Assembly: GCA_032716605.1 (NCBI GenBank)
Contig: CM064518.1
Coordinates: 41,969,944 to 42,033,943 of the forward strand
Reading direction: 5' to 3'
Source: Paralithodes platypus
Lineage: Eukaryota; Arthropoda; Malacostraca; Decapoda; Lithodidae
DNA: 64,000 nt
Part shown: positions 13,506 to 26,990 of the stretch, piece after piece
Layout of the letters: each line of letters begins with the position of its first letter
How positions within the stretch are numbered: position 1 is the first letter of the stretch
Notes under the pieces: generated by a model
What the model was told of the DNA's origin: nothing
What the model saw: the letters and a program-made list of their open reading frames with translations, nothing else
Database searches by the model: none
Translations under genes and position numbers: made by a program

Positions 13506-14727
13506 GTGATACACATCACTGGGAGGACCACCTCTACAGGGACACCAGTAGGGGAGCGTGGGGGTGTTAGGAGTACAAGAAGAAGAAAAGAGGCACGTAG
13601 AGGGACCAGAGATACAAGGAAGAAAGGAACGCAATATAGTTTAAACAAAATAATAATAAAACAAAATATGAATAAATAAAAACATAAATAGGTAAAATAA
13701 TATATTATAACAAAGAGATTATAGCTAATACTAAAGGGACAACTTGTATACATAAGTTTGTGCATATACAGTATATATCTTGGTACAGACTAGATTAGAA
13801 AACTGGCTTTATAAGTGTATAATAGTATCAACTACCGTTTGGCTCTCATATATTGTATAGCTTCGAAGCGAGATATTATCGTACAGTTAAGGGGTATCAG
13901 TAGGCATCGGGTGGAAATTTTAAACTCCTTACTGTCACTTAAGGCTCTAATACCCTCCAAGACCCACCAATTCACACCACCAAACGTCCCTGATGGCCCT
14001 GATGTTGGTACCTGAATACCTGTGATCCAGGGTGTCAAACGAAAGCCGAGGCCATTATTTGTAGTCTCCATTATTATATATGTATAGATAAAATTAGGGT
14101 TTATAGTTCTAAATATGTCTTTGGAAGTGCTACAATGGTGAAAACAATGCTATTTCATGTTGATTTTCTTGTATTCCTTCTCATATTCATTCAAGTCTTC
14201 AAACAAAATTGCTTCAGTGTAAGCAATTCTGCTGTGATCCCAGGCTCCCCTACCCCAGCCACAGGTAGGCCTACACGGTGGGGACCTTGAATGACACTAC
14301 CAGCCACAAGTGTCCTGTTTCTCAGACTTACCAGAAATATAACCAAGGGGACGAGAAAGTAACCTACCTAGCTACCCACAGAGTTAGTCACCTTATCGTG
14401 TAAGGGACTGGACGTGTGTTATTCATTCTTTGACATACTAAAAAAAATAAAAAATAATAATAAAAAAATAAAAATAAAGAAACGAATATCTAGACAGTTG
14501 TGAGTAACGTAACAACCTTCTAAACTTTTTCTGTAAAAGGTAAAATTCATGGTATTAAATGAGATTCGAAATTTGAGATGATTTTGTCACCCTGTAGCTC
14601 ATTCCCATATTGCATCTAATCCTCTCCTTTTGCAATGCTATCCTAATTTCCTTGAACCACTTTTATCAGATGACAATATTTTCCGTAAGCTTTCTTCAAA
14701 ATGTTGGTATTAATATGGAAAACACCT
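13506..14727. other. AT-rich DNA without recognised features
   Basis: Contains short A/T runs (14440-14480) only. Confidence 0.5.
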
Positions 14728-15053
14728 TTAAGGGGAGGTATTTAGTTTGTTCCCTAGACCTCCATCAAGCTTAAAATTACACCCCCTTGAGTCCCTTTCA
14801 AGATAAATGTGTACATTTTTCGGTAGAAAAATTTCCCGGCCGAAGGCCGGTTCCTCTTAAATTACAGGCTCCCTATCGCTCGCCAGGATAAAATCGACAC
14901 CTGAATTGCACGAAAGGTCTTAATATGGGGTGAAAGTTCTTAAAATCGCTAAACTAAAAGGGCGAACGTTTCATAATATCAAAAGCAATGGGGCTAAACA
15001 TGAGGGAGAAAGGGGTCCAGAAAAAAATCCCTCAAGTAGAAATCTCCCCTTAA
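14728..15053 (+). mobile_element. Family A, copy 4 (near complete)
   Basis: 326 bp from TTAAGGGGAGG to ATCTCCCCTTAA. It contains the hairpin CCGGCC-GAA-GGCCGG at 14836-14850, the core CGCTCGCCAGGA and a right half built from repeated ATGGGGC...CTTAAAATC units. This copy and the one at 49913 are the best guides to the family consensus. Confidence 0.85.
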
Positions 15054-15604
15054 AGGACCAAGGGGTTAAACACCATCGAAATGTCACCCTTACCTGGAGT
15101 ACTCACATCTAACTTACAGAAGATCGTCAGTAGGTAGTAAGAATTTAAAATAAATATAGAATGTAATTGACTGGGTCACCATGTACCATCTAACCCGTTC
15201 TCAGTCAGGCTCACATGCCCACCTCCCCCATCCCCCCACCCCCTCTTCACGTGTTATTCCCCACCCCACCCCACTTGTAATGTAACCCCACTCTCTAGAC
15301 CTCCGAGCAGCAACGACACAACATAAACACGATTTAGATTTAACTACGTCAGCATTACTACATCGTGAGTATACAGTTGCTTATGATAATTGTGACATAC
15401 GAGTAGTTTTTCAAGTGGATATCCTATTGGATCACACAATTCCAATATAAATGAAGCTATTGTGGAAGATATTATTTGATTGAACAATATTAATCAGATT
15501 TTATATCTTGCTACCAAAGATGTTGCAGTCGAGTACAAAATAAATAAAATAGGACTGGCTTTAAATAGTCTCTCGTTCACCAGCCTATTCAAGACTGACA
15601 CATA

Positions 15605-15688
15605 GGGGAATAGGTAGGGAGGGGTGGGGGTTTCAGAGTCGCCATAATAGGGAGGAAGGGGTGGGGGGGTTCAGAGTCGCCATAATTC
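15605..15688. repeat. Tandem duplication, G-rich
   Basis: GGGAGG(A)(A)GGGGTGGGGG followed by TTCAGAGTCGCCATAAT occurs twice in direct succession. Confidence 0.8.
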
Positions 15689-15860
15689 ACATGCAGTTTC
15701 AGATGGTTACTTACCTTGTCGATCATTATTATAGTTTCACACTCAATTCCCTTAACAGCACACAACATACCTGAAACGAAATAACATACAATTAATAGGA
15801 TGTCACATGTTGCTAAGTTATACAGTTAAGTAATATATTTGAAAACAAACCTATGAAATA

Positions 15861-16001
<141 letters not shown>

Positions 16002-16478
16002 AGTGGCCGACAGTGAGACCTGTTGGGTAATAAAAAGCCAGACGAACTGATAAGAAGGCCGGTGGTGGACATCTAGGAGGCTTACAGAATGCTGGATGGC
16101 TACAAGAAGTTACTTGGAAAAATCAGGAGTTCAAAGACCATTCCGTTCATTCTAAGGAGGTAGTTTGAATAAAAATATTATATCGTACAATAAAATAGTT
16201 ACAAAGTATGCATGATACAAATTAATTTTACTTAAACTGCTCTACTAAAGAATTATTTATATATTCCTCGTTAATACAGAATCTTCTATTTGACAACTAT
16301 TTCCATTATTTCCAGCCATAGTTTCAAGCTGTATTCACTTTGAAGCTAATTATCTTGTTATAATCCACATTGTCAAACCCATTAAACTTGTTTAATACTT
16401 CGGTGAGTTGGCCTTGCACTATAGTAATCTCCAACGAATAATGAATACAAACCGAGTGTTTTCGACCGGTTCCAATAG

Positions 16479-16616
<138 letters not shown>

Positions 16617-18846
16617 CTTAGTACAAAGTATTCTGGTTAATGGTTGGAAATATATAGAAAGCAAACAGTTTCTACAAATTAATACATAGAAATACATGAT
16701 TAGTTAAACAAAATTCAGTCCATTTGCGACCCTCGGAAGGTTGTTTTTGAACATGTTGATGTGTTGGTTGTGTGAAAGAATGATTATAATAGGATTGGAA
16801 GAGGCTTCCTAAGACCAGAGTACTTAAAATACAAAGGAGCATTTTACCAATAATCACTTGTGCAGTCATCCACACAGGCTCCAAAGTCTTCACCTTCGCA
16901 GGCTTCGCTCACTTTCCATACTCAATGTATGTTTTTGTAGACTACAATGAGATTAGTAGCTAAGATAAACTAATCCCAAAGTAATCTCTTTGGGTCATAT
17001 ACAGTATGCCTAGCCATGCATCAAATTCCATAGACCGACGGGTTTCAAAAGAACGAAGAGAAGGAGAAGAAAAAAAACAGGTATAAGAAGGAGCGAACAA
17101 TGAACAAATATTCCTACAAATGAGCCGGAGGGAGCACAAAAAACGACACAGAAAGAGGGAACAATGGCCAAATATCCCCTACAAACGACACAATACAGGT
17201 GGACAAGACGAAGGAGGAGGAGAAGGGCGGACCGGAGCGACAATAGCGGGGGTCAAGAGGATGGGGGAAGGGGAGGGAGAGGAGAGGAGGGGTGCTGGGA
17301 GGTAGGGCGTGGGTAGAGACACTTGAGAACACAGAAGGGACAACTTTTCCTCATGACGCAATCTGAGATGAGTGACATGTAGACCAGTTCGGCCTCGACA
17401 CATTCCTGCAACAGACCTAGATGTATTATAACTTCAAATAAGTAGGCCATAATTCTTGAACAATAACTTCTATAACTCAAAAATACCCAGCGTAATCGAA
17501 CTAACATTTCTACAGTGTGTGCAGGGTCAACCAGGGAATAGGTGTGGAAATAACAACCCATTTGCTCTAGCCTATTTTGAGTTATAGAGGTTAAGGTCCA
17601 CGATTTCCGGTCTACCTATTTGGAACAGGGTATAGTTTCCTAATCTGTTTATTTTACCCCATACTAGTCTCTTACTAAGAAATAAATACTATGGCTTATG
17701 CAACTACTATATCCCTCACTGCCCCCCCCCCCTAAAACACCCCCCTACGACCGATTTGTAAATATGGCAACTTGATTGGAATTTTGGCGCCTCCGCAAGT
17801 CATCATGTTTGGCACTCGTCAATGGGATAAGTTAATACAAAAAAAAAAAAATGAAAATAGCAATATAACCCAAGCTAACCTACTAACCTTCCAAATTGTG
17901 TGAACTCCGGGTAACAGCATAATGGCAAAGTATTGCCGTGCTTATTTATGGAAAAGGTCCGCAGAGTCCAATTTATCTGTGCTAATGTGTTTGAGTAAGA
18001 GTGACGAGAGAGAGAGAGAAAAAAAAACTATGAAAAGAAGGATAACCAAGGAAGGCTTGGGATAAAGAAGAATATGGATAAGGAGTGCATAAGATGATTG
18101 CAGGTAGAAAACAACGAAAAGATAGGCGTAAGCTAAATAGAATAGTAATGTCTTCCGCAGGTAATATATTTCTGTATGTCTGTTTATGTTTCATTAGTGA
18201 TTGCATACATGCATTTATGCAGTTATGTATGCATTCGTGTATATGCTATCTGCATGAATGTCTATAAATGTATTTACAGATATCGATAAGAAATTACTAT
18301 ATTGATAAAGGTATAGTATATGGTAAATATAGTTTGTTGAAAATTGAGAATGATTAATATAAAAATAAATTTATGTCAAGAGAAAGAATAGGAATCAAAG
18401 TAAACAATGGAAGAATACACAAAGAAAAGTATGACAAAATACTTAAGCTCTGCATATACGTTCATAAGCCGTCATACGTACTGTATATGGAATTTACCAT
18501 CATATTAAAATGTTATGATAGCCTGTACGGGTTACACGGATTGAGTACCATCCAGGGATATGGATACGTGGACAGGTCAATTCAGAGATTAAATGTGACT
18601 GGAGGTAACTTTTCAAATATGTAGATAAGAATGTAATTATCCACTAATAGGTAAGTGATATATCTAATGGAAAGATACTTTTTGTATTTTGGATATTATT
18701 TAGTGGTATTAATGTGATACGTTTTGTACACCCATAGACTATATAGTATATATATATAAGATATATGAAGTAAGATTCACTATACCTGACTAAGAAAGTA
18801 AATCAGAGCCAAGAGTAAAAGAAAGGACTGGTGCTGACATAAGATA
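16617..18846. other. Unassigned DNA around family E copy 1
   Basis: A purine-rich patch at about 17040-17310 produces Ser/Leu/Pro-rich minus frames. The rest is AT-rich and shows nothing. Confidence 0.5.
17419..17634. mobile_element. Family E palindromic element, copy 1
   Basis: Left arm AATAAGTAGGCCATAATTC with TTCTATAACTCAAAAATA; right arm TATTTTGAGTTATAGAGG and CCGGTCTACCTATTTGG, which are inverted copies. The unique part GGTGTGGAAATAACA and TTTGCTCTAGCC is shared with the copies at 50301 and 59525. Confidence 0.75.
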
Positions 18847-18950
18847 GGGGGGGGGGGGGGGGGGGAGGGGGGGGGGGGGGGGGTGGTGGGGGGGTGGGGG
18901 GGGGTGGGGGGGGGGGGGGGGGGTGGGTGGGGGTGGGGGGGGGGGGGGGT

Positions 18951-18988
<38 letters not shown>

Positions 18989-19057
18989 GGGGGGGCGGGG
19001 GGGGGGGTGTGGGGGGGGGTGGGGGGGGTGGGGGGGGGGGGGGAAGGGGGGGGGGGA
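18847..19057 (+). repeat. 211-bp almost pure G tract
   Basis: The plus strand is G with scattered single T and very few A or C. There are dozens of runs of four or more G separated by one T, the classical pattern for stacked G-quadruplexes. If the flanking gene is transcribed from the minus strand, the RNA would be C-rich and the displaced plus strand G-rich. Confidence 0.95.
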
Positions 19058-19076
19058 GAATGACGGGTATGGTGCC

Positions 19077-19505
19077 TGGAGGGAAGCCAGAAGGAAACAG
19101 GGATAAACAACTAATTAAGACCTTGGGTGAGTCCAGGCTGACAGTGGGAGATGGATAGGTGAACGGAGACGGTATTCATAGACACAAATATATATCATAA
19201 TTCGGTGCACAAAATAGTTAGAAAAAAGAGAGAGATGAACTAAATACTGCAGTGGATGATATTGGGACCTGATACAAACAAACGACCGAGTAAAGAAAGA
19301 ACAAATGATGACTTAATAAAACAAAGTACGGTACATGAGAAAAGAGAAAGTAGAGAGGGGACAAGCGATAGGGAGAGGAAGAAGAGAGCTGATTGTGTAG
19401 GAAGTTTGGTGGGGAAGGTGGTGGGTTAGAGGGAAGGGAAAGCAAAAGGAAACAAGGATAAACAACTAATTAAGACCTTTGGCGAGCCCAGCGTGTCAGT
19501 GAGAG
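19077..19505. repeat. Pair of ~75-bp direct repeats, 355 bp apart
   Basis: AGAAGGAAACAGGGATAAAC with AACTAATTAAGACC at 19077-19150 recurs as AAAAGGAAACAAGGATAAAC with the same continuation at 19431-19505. The interval holds purine-rich DNA without recognisable coding sequence. Confidence 0.7.
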
Positions 19506-20482
19506 TATAAAAGCCAAATCTCACAATAGGATTTTTCGATTGTTTTTTTTCTTCGAAACTGCTTGCGGATACCAATAGCATCCACAAATGTTACCACGAT
19601 AAAGTGACCTATCAAAAGCTACCATAAAAATCGCTCGTGTGACTTGACCTAAAAACTACAACGTGTGTGTCTGATCCTTGACCGCCGTCACTCCTCAGCT
19701 ATTCTTAGCGCCAACACTACAAGTCAATGTTAATGGATTTTTGGTGAACCTTTGAGTCGAGGTTTATATTTACAAAGAACTTCGTGTTTGTCCTGTTTGG
19801 GAGAAAACGGCTATATCATCATATGAATAGAATAGAATAACCTTTTGCTGAAGCTTTTGTCGAGGTAAACATACTTGGACTCAGATAACGATGAGCGTGA
19901 TAGTAATTGTAAAGATGATAGTAGTGGTGATGGTGATGTCAATTGTAGCGATATAAGAGCTGTTAATGATATTAATGCTGGTAAGAGTGATGGTGATTGT
20001 AGCGGTAGCAAATGAAGGTGGGAGCAGTGATAAATATTTTGCAGAGTCTATCGAAAACCAAGATATCGAGTACACACAGCATATGTAACGCCCCCCTCCC
20101 CCCGCCCCGACCTTTTCTGATCCTTACCTGTCCTTACCAGTGCCCACCAATTTAATAATGCCCCCCCTCCTTTTGTACGAGACACAAAAGCGACACCGTC
20201 ATCCTGTCTAGCTTGCCATCTGTCCACCTGTCTCGTCTATCTGTCTACTGTCTTTCCATGTATCTCTCTTTTTATTTATCTGGCTCTCTATCTCTATCGC
20301 TATCGACATTTCACCAGCCTGGCTGCTGTTTGTTGCGGTTTATACATGGTTGTTTACATGTCTACTTAGAATTCCGTTTGTACCTGTCTAATTTGAAGAG
20401 CTTAGATCATGATTCGTGTGTACAAATCATTCATAAAAATAACCCAAGAGAAATACACAGGCATATTATCTATAGATATATA
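19506..20482. other. Unassigned DNA
   Basis: A GGTGATGGTGATTGTAGC-type imperfect trinucleotide patch lies at 19890-20010, and C runs at 20090-20165. No gene. Confidence 0.5.
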
Positions 20483-20740
20483 TATTATATATATATTATA
20501 TATATAATCTATATAGAATAGTATTATATAGTATAATATACTCTAGGAGAGAGAGAAGAGAAGGAGAGAGAGAAAAAGGAGAGAGAGAATAGAGAAGAGA
20601 AAGCGAGAGAGAGAGGAGAGAGATAAGAAGAGAGAGAGAGAGAGAGAGAGGTTTAGGAGGAGAGGCGAGATAGAAGAGAGAGAGCAGAGAGACGAGAAGA
20701 TAGAGAGAGAGAAGAGAGAGGAGAGATAGGGAATGAGAGA
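20483..20740 (+). repeat. AT palindromic stretch followed by interrupted GA tract
   Basis: CTATAGATATATATATTA and its inverse TATATATATAATCTATATAG flank a small AT hairpin (20483-20517). An irregular GA-rich tract with GAAGAG and GAGGAG interruptions follows from about 20549. Confidence 0.85.
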
Positions 20741-21941
20741 ACTCGTCCCCAGTGACTGCATGGATCACTATTGCAGGAGGCATTGAACTCTCTCCGTACC
20801 TAATCCTCAGCCAGCTACCTTAGGCACGATCCAACCTTGCTGCCTACCATAGGGACTTTTGTTTCAGTTGCTATACTATTATAGCGCACTGTTTTGTTTA
20901 TATTTGTAAGCATTAGGCTATATATTTTAAAACATCATGACAAAATATATCACTAAAGAGGGTAATCTGATTGTGAGAGTGACTAATATTCATCATTCAC
21001 CATATGGTTCGTGTATTGCATACGGTAGTTTAATTTAAGAAGTACACTGATATCTCGGAAAGTTAGAATTAAGAGGGGTTAATCTTGTCTCTTGTCTGAT
21101 ACTATATTGTCCTCTACAGCTATTTTTCAACGATCCTGTAACTATGTAATGACGCATAAAACGGTTAATGATACTTAACAACAAAAAACAAATAATAATC
21201 CGAGGAGATTATCAGCGCCTTACCACATCCGTCCTTTTCACTGATACACCTTGATCAAGAAACCCCCGAAATCAGAAAGTGGAAATACAGTAACACACGA
21301 GTGCTTATCACGGAAATTGCTTTCTGGTCTGGTCGCTTCTGAAGTAAAGCAGTATAGATATTAAATTACCAACAAAATCTACCATCAGTCTAGTTTGCCG
21401 CTACCAAATAAAATGAGCGCCTAAAATATATTAACACAATGAAATTGTTGGCCAAAAATTGCCGGAAAAATCGTATGACTCTAATCTTATGCGTGGGAGA
21501 CTACGGCAAGACTGGTTATGTTAATGTGGTGGGTACTGGGTTCTTGAAGTAAGGATAAAATTGTAAAACGTAACAGGATCGTTGGAAAGGGGCGTGCACG
21601 AAGAAAGAGTGAAGTTGGGTGAAAATTAAAATGATGGAGGATCAAAAAAAGGGAAAAGGGAATAAGAAAGGTTGAGAAGGAGGGACGCGGTAGAAAGAGG
21701 AAAAGACACGAGAGTTAATCAGAAGAGAAAAAACAAAAATAAAATGCATGGAAGTGTAAAGAGAAAAGGAAGGAAAGGATAACCTACAGAAAGTGTTTCA
21801 AGAAGGAAGAGACAAAACAATATATATACGATGAGGATGAAGTGTGGACAAATGTTGATGAGACAGATATTGATGATACAAGACGAATACTGAGAACAAA
21901 ACGGTGGAAGATGAAGTGTGGACAAGAATAAAATAAAAACA

Positions 21942-21943
<2 letters not shown>

Positions 21944-22005
<62 letters not shown>
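21944..22005 (+). repeat. GA microsatellite
   Basis: About 31 uninterrupted GA units. Confidence 0.97.
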
Positions 22006-22009
<4 letters not shown>

Positions 22010-22914
22010 CAAATGAAACAAAAGAAGACAAAGGTAGGAAATGCAAGGAGCCGGTGTAAGGGAGTGTGCTAGTTACCTGCAAGTGCTAACATTATTCACC
22101 ATCCACTTCCCCACAAACTCGAGCATACTTAAACTCTTCAGCCACAAAACACGATCAAAATATAGACAAAATGTATAGAAAGCAGGGAAATAGTAGTGTG
22201 GGGAAATTACAATGAGAAGCAGGAGTTGGAGATGCATGATATGAGGGTGGTGGAGCAGTGGAGTGTGCCAGTGACCTGTAAGCCTTAGGGAGAACTACCA
22301 TCCACTGCACCACAAACACGCGCTTGGCTGTGTTCCGCACTTGTACACTTGGCTGTGTACCGCTACACGCAAAACATATAAAAATACTAATATCATAAAT
22401 ACAAAAATACCATATTAATTCATACAACATATACCCGGTACCGGTACCGTATATATTCATTAATAAAAAGTTACCTATATTATTAATGCATAATACTAAA
22501 ATATCACTGAAGGTTGAAGATCATACCCAATACAGTACCAATTAAGGATAGTTCGATTATTATGTTATATACTAGTACATGTAAATCAAGCTATAATTAA
22601 TAATATGTATCATACACGTCTGGATTAAATACAAACCCATTCCTGACACATGCCAGGAATGTGCTTCCAGAACATACTCTTATAATACATAGTCCCAAAC
22701 AGTGTTCATGCACTTATACACAAACATATACAAGTTCGGAGTCAGTACGAAAGTCATAATCCATGACAACACAATAATATATGGCCAAGTAAGAGATAGG
22801 CTAATAATGAATAAGTAATTCTCTTTTGACTTGCTAATCAGCAGATCAAGTTACATGTAGCACCCCATTCATCAACTAAGGTAATGAATAATGGGTAGAA
22901 AACGGACTCTGGCA

Positions 22915-22916
<2 letters not shown>

Positions 22917-22971
<55 letters not shown>
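22917..22971 (+). repeat. CT microsatellite
   Basis: About 27 CT units, one of the few pyrimidine-strand tracts in the first half of the window. Confidence 0.97.
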
Positions 22972-22974
<3 letters not shown>

Positions 22975-23336
22975 ATCAACCTAATTATCATAAATCCTTC
23001 AACAACAGTTCACCAAGGCATGTCGACCTAAAAATACTTTCATTGTGGCTTTCTTCCCTCTTTATAATTTATCCACAAGACACTCCCCACTGGCCAACTT
23101 GCTTTTTCCTCCTTCGCTCGCACAAAAACTAGCAGCAGCAACAACAATAACAACAGCAACGAGTAAAACAACAACAACAACAAAACAAAGATCCCGGTAA
23201 CAATAGCAACAACAAAAAGAGCCCTAAAATTATCTATGCTACCGGTATATATTTTTCGCCCATAATAGACAGATTGCAATTTAGTGCTGACGTAAGAAAT
23301 CCTATACCTGACATATCGTAATTGTAAAGGGCAAGG

Positions 23337-23339
<3 letters not shown>

Positions 23340-23422
<83 letters not shown>
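23340..23422 (+). repeat. AC microsatellite
   Basis: About 41 uninterrupted AC units. A CAA/CAG-rich stretch (23128-23215) lies just upstream. Confidence 0.97.
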
Positions 23423-23426
<4 letters not shown>

Positions 23427-24624
23427 CTCCTACATTACTTATTGTTGTGAAGTGCAAGTTCAATGTTGTAAGATTTTGATTTAATTTATATGGACACTGG
23501 TCATCTAGTTAAATATTTGTCGCAAGGAAGTATTGATGTGGTTGTAATTTTCTAATAACTTCTTGTGGTTGTAGCTTTCATTGATGGTGTAGCTTTCTTT
23601 GTGAAGGTAATATTTATTGCGGTTAAAATAAATTTTGTGGCTATATCTTTGTTTTTAAATGTCTGTGGGTATATTGAAGCAGTTTAGAAATATAATCCCA
23701 GCAGACATGCAAATTGTTCCCGTGAATGTAATTACCACCAAGCTACAAGCACAGTGAGTGGGGTCTGCCATTATCATAACTGCTCCCAGTGACAGACCCT
23801 TAAACAAACAGAGCTCGGACTACCGGTACTGGCCAATTTGTTTTATTGTCGTCATACACAACCATAAACATTGAATTGTATGTAAGCAAATATATTAGAT
23901 ACCATTAACATAAATAACAAAATATATATATATATATTAATTACGGTATATATTAATTACGGTATATAATTTTTTCCCGATTTGTTATTTGCCAACAAAT
24001 TTAACAAAGTAACTTGAACGATAAGTAAATAGCACATGAACTCAAGGTCTGTGTATTTGAATTGCATGAGCTACTGAAGTAATTAAATATGCGTCGGCAG
24101 ACGCAGGTCAATATATGGTAAGCAATAGGGTTGGTATTCTTCCATTTGAATTACCTGTGGGGATGTAATTACCAACGGAAATCACCATACAACTCTAATA
24201 CAAGTAAGGCGTGTTACTTGGGTTTATAGTAAACTTATATATTACAATTATTTCTATTCCGTGATTTCGATAGCGAAAGCTGCTGACAAAAGCAATAATA
24301 GTAATTCTTAATTTATAAAAAAACATAATGTTAAACGGATTCCTCCAGATGTGGTCAAGGTAAAATGCTGCCCGATCTCTTACTATAAAGGCTCTCCGCT
24401 GGGTCCGTTCAGTACAGGGGAGGAGACTTGGTGTACCGGTATCCCTCGCGGCAACACCCAAGTCCTCTTACATTTTATGGTTTCCTTTTTTAAATTATTA
24501 TTGTTTGGTCATGTTCTCTATATTTGTTTTCCTGAATCCGGCAATGCCGACACAACTTGAGAACATGTGCAATTGTGCATATATTATGATTGTGTCCGTT
24601 TTGTACTAGTCTCGCATCCATTAA

Positions 24625-24666
24625 CCTGGGTATTACCAGGATCCACACACAGTGTGTGGATCCTGG
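24625..24666. repeat. Perfect 15-bp-arm palindrome with nested hairpin
   Basis: Arms CCAGGATCCACACAC and GTGTGTGGATCCTGG are exact inverses around a single A (24636-24666). A second small hairpin, CCTGG-GTATTA-CCAGG, overlaps its left arm. No promoter or RNA gene is recognised nearby. Confidence 0.9.
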
Positions 24667-25319
24667 GCTCAGGTATTTTAATTGTGCTTGACTGGGAGCC
24701 TTGGAAGCTCTCAAGATCAGCATTATATTTTGCTCCAAAACATCTATTGCTATAATAGGCAAACTTTATACTTGTGTTTATATCCTTGAAATAATTTGTA
24801 GTGGCGGCGCTCTAAAATAATGAATGCTTTAAATGTTTATTAATTTAATATCCAATTCTCCAGGATTACAATTGCAGGTTAAATTAAACTTATCGGTTAA
24901 ATTCAGTACCAGCCATAATAATTGCTCCTGACAGGTAATGAACACATGGAAACTAATATATATACTGTATATGTGTAATAGTAGTCTTGCGGCATTTAGA
25001 GATTTTGGGATTCTCTGGTTTGAATGCTAGAGATATTTACCGAATTAGATAATTTTGTGCGTTCTAGACCAAACTAAAAGCTATAGGTTAATTTTATTGA
25101 AGGATATACCAAAAATAAGTTTCAGATCTCAACTACGGTACCTAAGCGAGATTATATATCCAAATGAAATATACGAGATATGACTGAGCTGAAATTTTCA
25201 TATTGGTGTTTTACTTCGTGTTTTGGGAATCTTAGGGCAATATCCTGAAACTATACTTTAATATAAGAAATATGTAAACAGATATTATTTTTTCGAAATC
25301 GTGCGATATAATATTAATG

Positions 25320-25537
25320 TTAATCCCCTTGCCCCTTCAGCACTATATAACCTGTTTTACCTTTTATTCTGGCTAAATTAGACGATTGTATGCAGCTTAG
25401 GATCCACGTTTTTCAAGGGGTTTATTGAGATCTCGTTTACCCCTTTGAGTCATGAAGGTAGATTATAAGCTAAAGGAAATCGTCTAATGATAACCTGGAT
25501 ATGATGAAAGTGCCGCCATCGTGCTGAAAGGGGTTAA
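25320..25537. mobile_element. Family C, copy 2
   Basis: TTAATCCCCTTGCCCCTTCAG ... GCTGAAAGGGGTTAA, exact TTAA at both ends. It includes TTAGACGATTGTATGCAGC and the inverse ATCGTCTAATGATAACC. The GTACCGGCGACG block is degraded. Confidence 0.7.
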
Positions 25538-25593
25538 TCCTGGTTTATATGGGAAGGGGAGCATGTTACCCGCGTGTTTCAGAATAAGGCCTA

Positions 25594-25675
25594 TAGTGAG
25601 GAAAGTGGGGTGTGAGGGGGATGTGAGGGGAGGAAGAGGGGTGTGAGGGGGATGTGAGGGGAGGAAGAGGGCGTC
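25594..25675. repeat. Short G-rich tandem duplication
   Basis: GTGAGGGGGATGTGAGGGGAG with GAAGAGG is present twice, just downstream of a family C element. Confidence 0.75.
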
Positions 25676-25860
25676 CTTCCTTGAACCCCGTATGCAAATG
25701 ACGTTCCCCGGGGTATTAACGTTACGGGAAACAGTTATAATTGCCACTGAGGCGCTCGGTGTGTCGCTCTCCTTATTGTTTAGGCCGTTCCTTGGCTTGG
25801 TTGGAAGTGGGCCGCGATGGTTGACTCAGAGTTACAAGGAATATGAATGACTCAAAATCC

Positions 25861-26110
25861 TTAAGGGGGATGGTTGTTTTTTTCTGGTCCCCTTATCCCT
25901 CATGTTTAGCCCCATTAGTTTAGCGATTTTAAGGCGTTGTTGTACCCATTAAGTTATCGATTTTTTCCTGGCGAGCGATAGCAAGCTTAAAATCTAGGAG
26001 TAACCGGCCGTTAGCCTGGACATTATTCTACCGAAAAAATAAATAAATAAATTAATTAATTAATTAATAAATAAATAAATAAATTTAAATCAATACAAAT
26101 TTCCGTTTAA
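25861..26110 (-). mobile_element. Family A, copy 5 (right part replaced by AT repeats)
   Basis: Starts TTAAGGGGGATGG and is recognisable to about 26040, including GGCGAGCGATAGC and CCGGCCGTTAGCC, a decayed hairpin. The remaining end is replaced by tetranucleotide repeats (AAAT and TTAA types, 26039-26093). The right boundary is uncertain. Confidence 0.7.
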
Positions 26111-26440
26111 GATTCGATTCTGGGAGCAAATCTAGATGGACATATGTAATTGCCTAGTGCAATGCATTCCTTGCAAAATAAATTGAAATACTATTTATTC
26201 TAGTTTTGAAGTGTTTATAGCCTCGGCGTAAAGTTTATTATAAGCAGCGAATATATGATACGTGAACAAAGTATTCAAAGAAGTTAGGGTTAAATATCTT
26301 CAGCTCCAATTTACAGCAATAATTATTATGTCTAGTCATAATTCATACTATCAACTCTATATATTATTGTAATACTTCAGCAAGATGTCCTCGCAGTCCA
26401 ATAAAATGACACTCAAAATTCACAACTTAGTCTGTTATAT

Positions 26441-26441
<1 letters not shown>

Positions 26442-26532
<91 letters not shown>

Positions 26533-26580
26533 CGAGAGAGAGCGATAGAATATGAGAGAGAGAGCGAGAGACTAAAGAGA
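26442..26580 (+). repeat. GA microsatellite
   Basis: About 44 GA units, then GA-rich sequence with CGAGAG and TATGAG interruptions. Confidence 0.96.
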
Positions 26581-26680
26581 GGGAGTCAAAGAACTATAGG
26601 ATCACATTTATTAACGAAGCGACAACCCCACATCCTTTGATTCCCTAGAGGCGCCAGAGGTACGATAACTGTCACCATTA

Positions 26681-26990
26681 CGGGGCAGGTAGTTGCTTTT
26701 TAACCCTCATGAATAGTCCCATTAGCATTGATATTTTAAGACGTTCGTTCCATTAGTTTGGCGATTTTAAGACCTGTTGTCTCATTTTGTTGTCATTATA
26801 AAGACGGTTCATGCCATTTAAGTGTCGATTTTTTCCTGGCGAGCGATACCTTGCCTATAATAATATTTTAGGAGGAACCAGCCTACCGAAAAAAATGTAC
26901 CGGGTACACATTATTCTTGAAGGGGGTTCTAGGGGGCGCTTTTTAAAAATCTTGATGGAGGTCGAGCGAGGAAACTATATAATAAATACA
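26681..26990 (-). mobile_element. Family A, copy 6
   Basis: Shows AGGTAGTTGC, TTTTAAGACGTTCG, TCCTGGCGAGCGATA and CTTGATGGAGGTCGAG in family order. The left TTAA is lost and the right end fades into AT-rich DNA, so boundaries are approximate. Confidence 0.7.

Larger units (their letters stand above)
20741..25319. other. AT-rich DNA between annotated repeats
   Basis: Besides the GA, CT and AC tracts and the palindrome at 24636, the stretch shows no coding or RNA features. Four TACCGGTA words cluster between 22439 and 24441. Confidence 0.5.
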
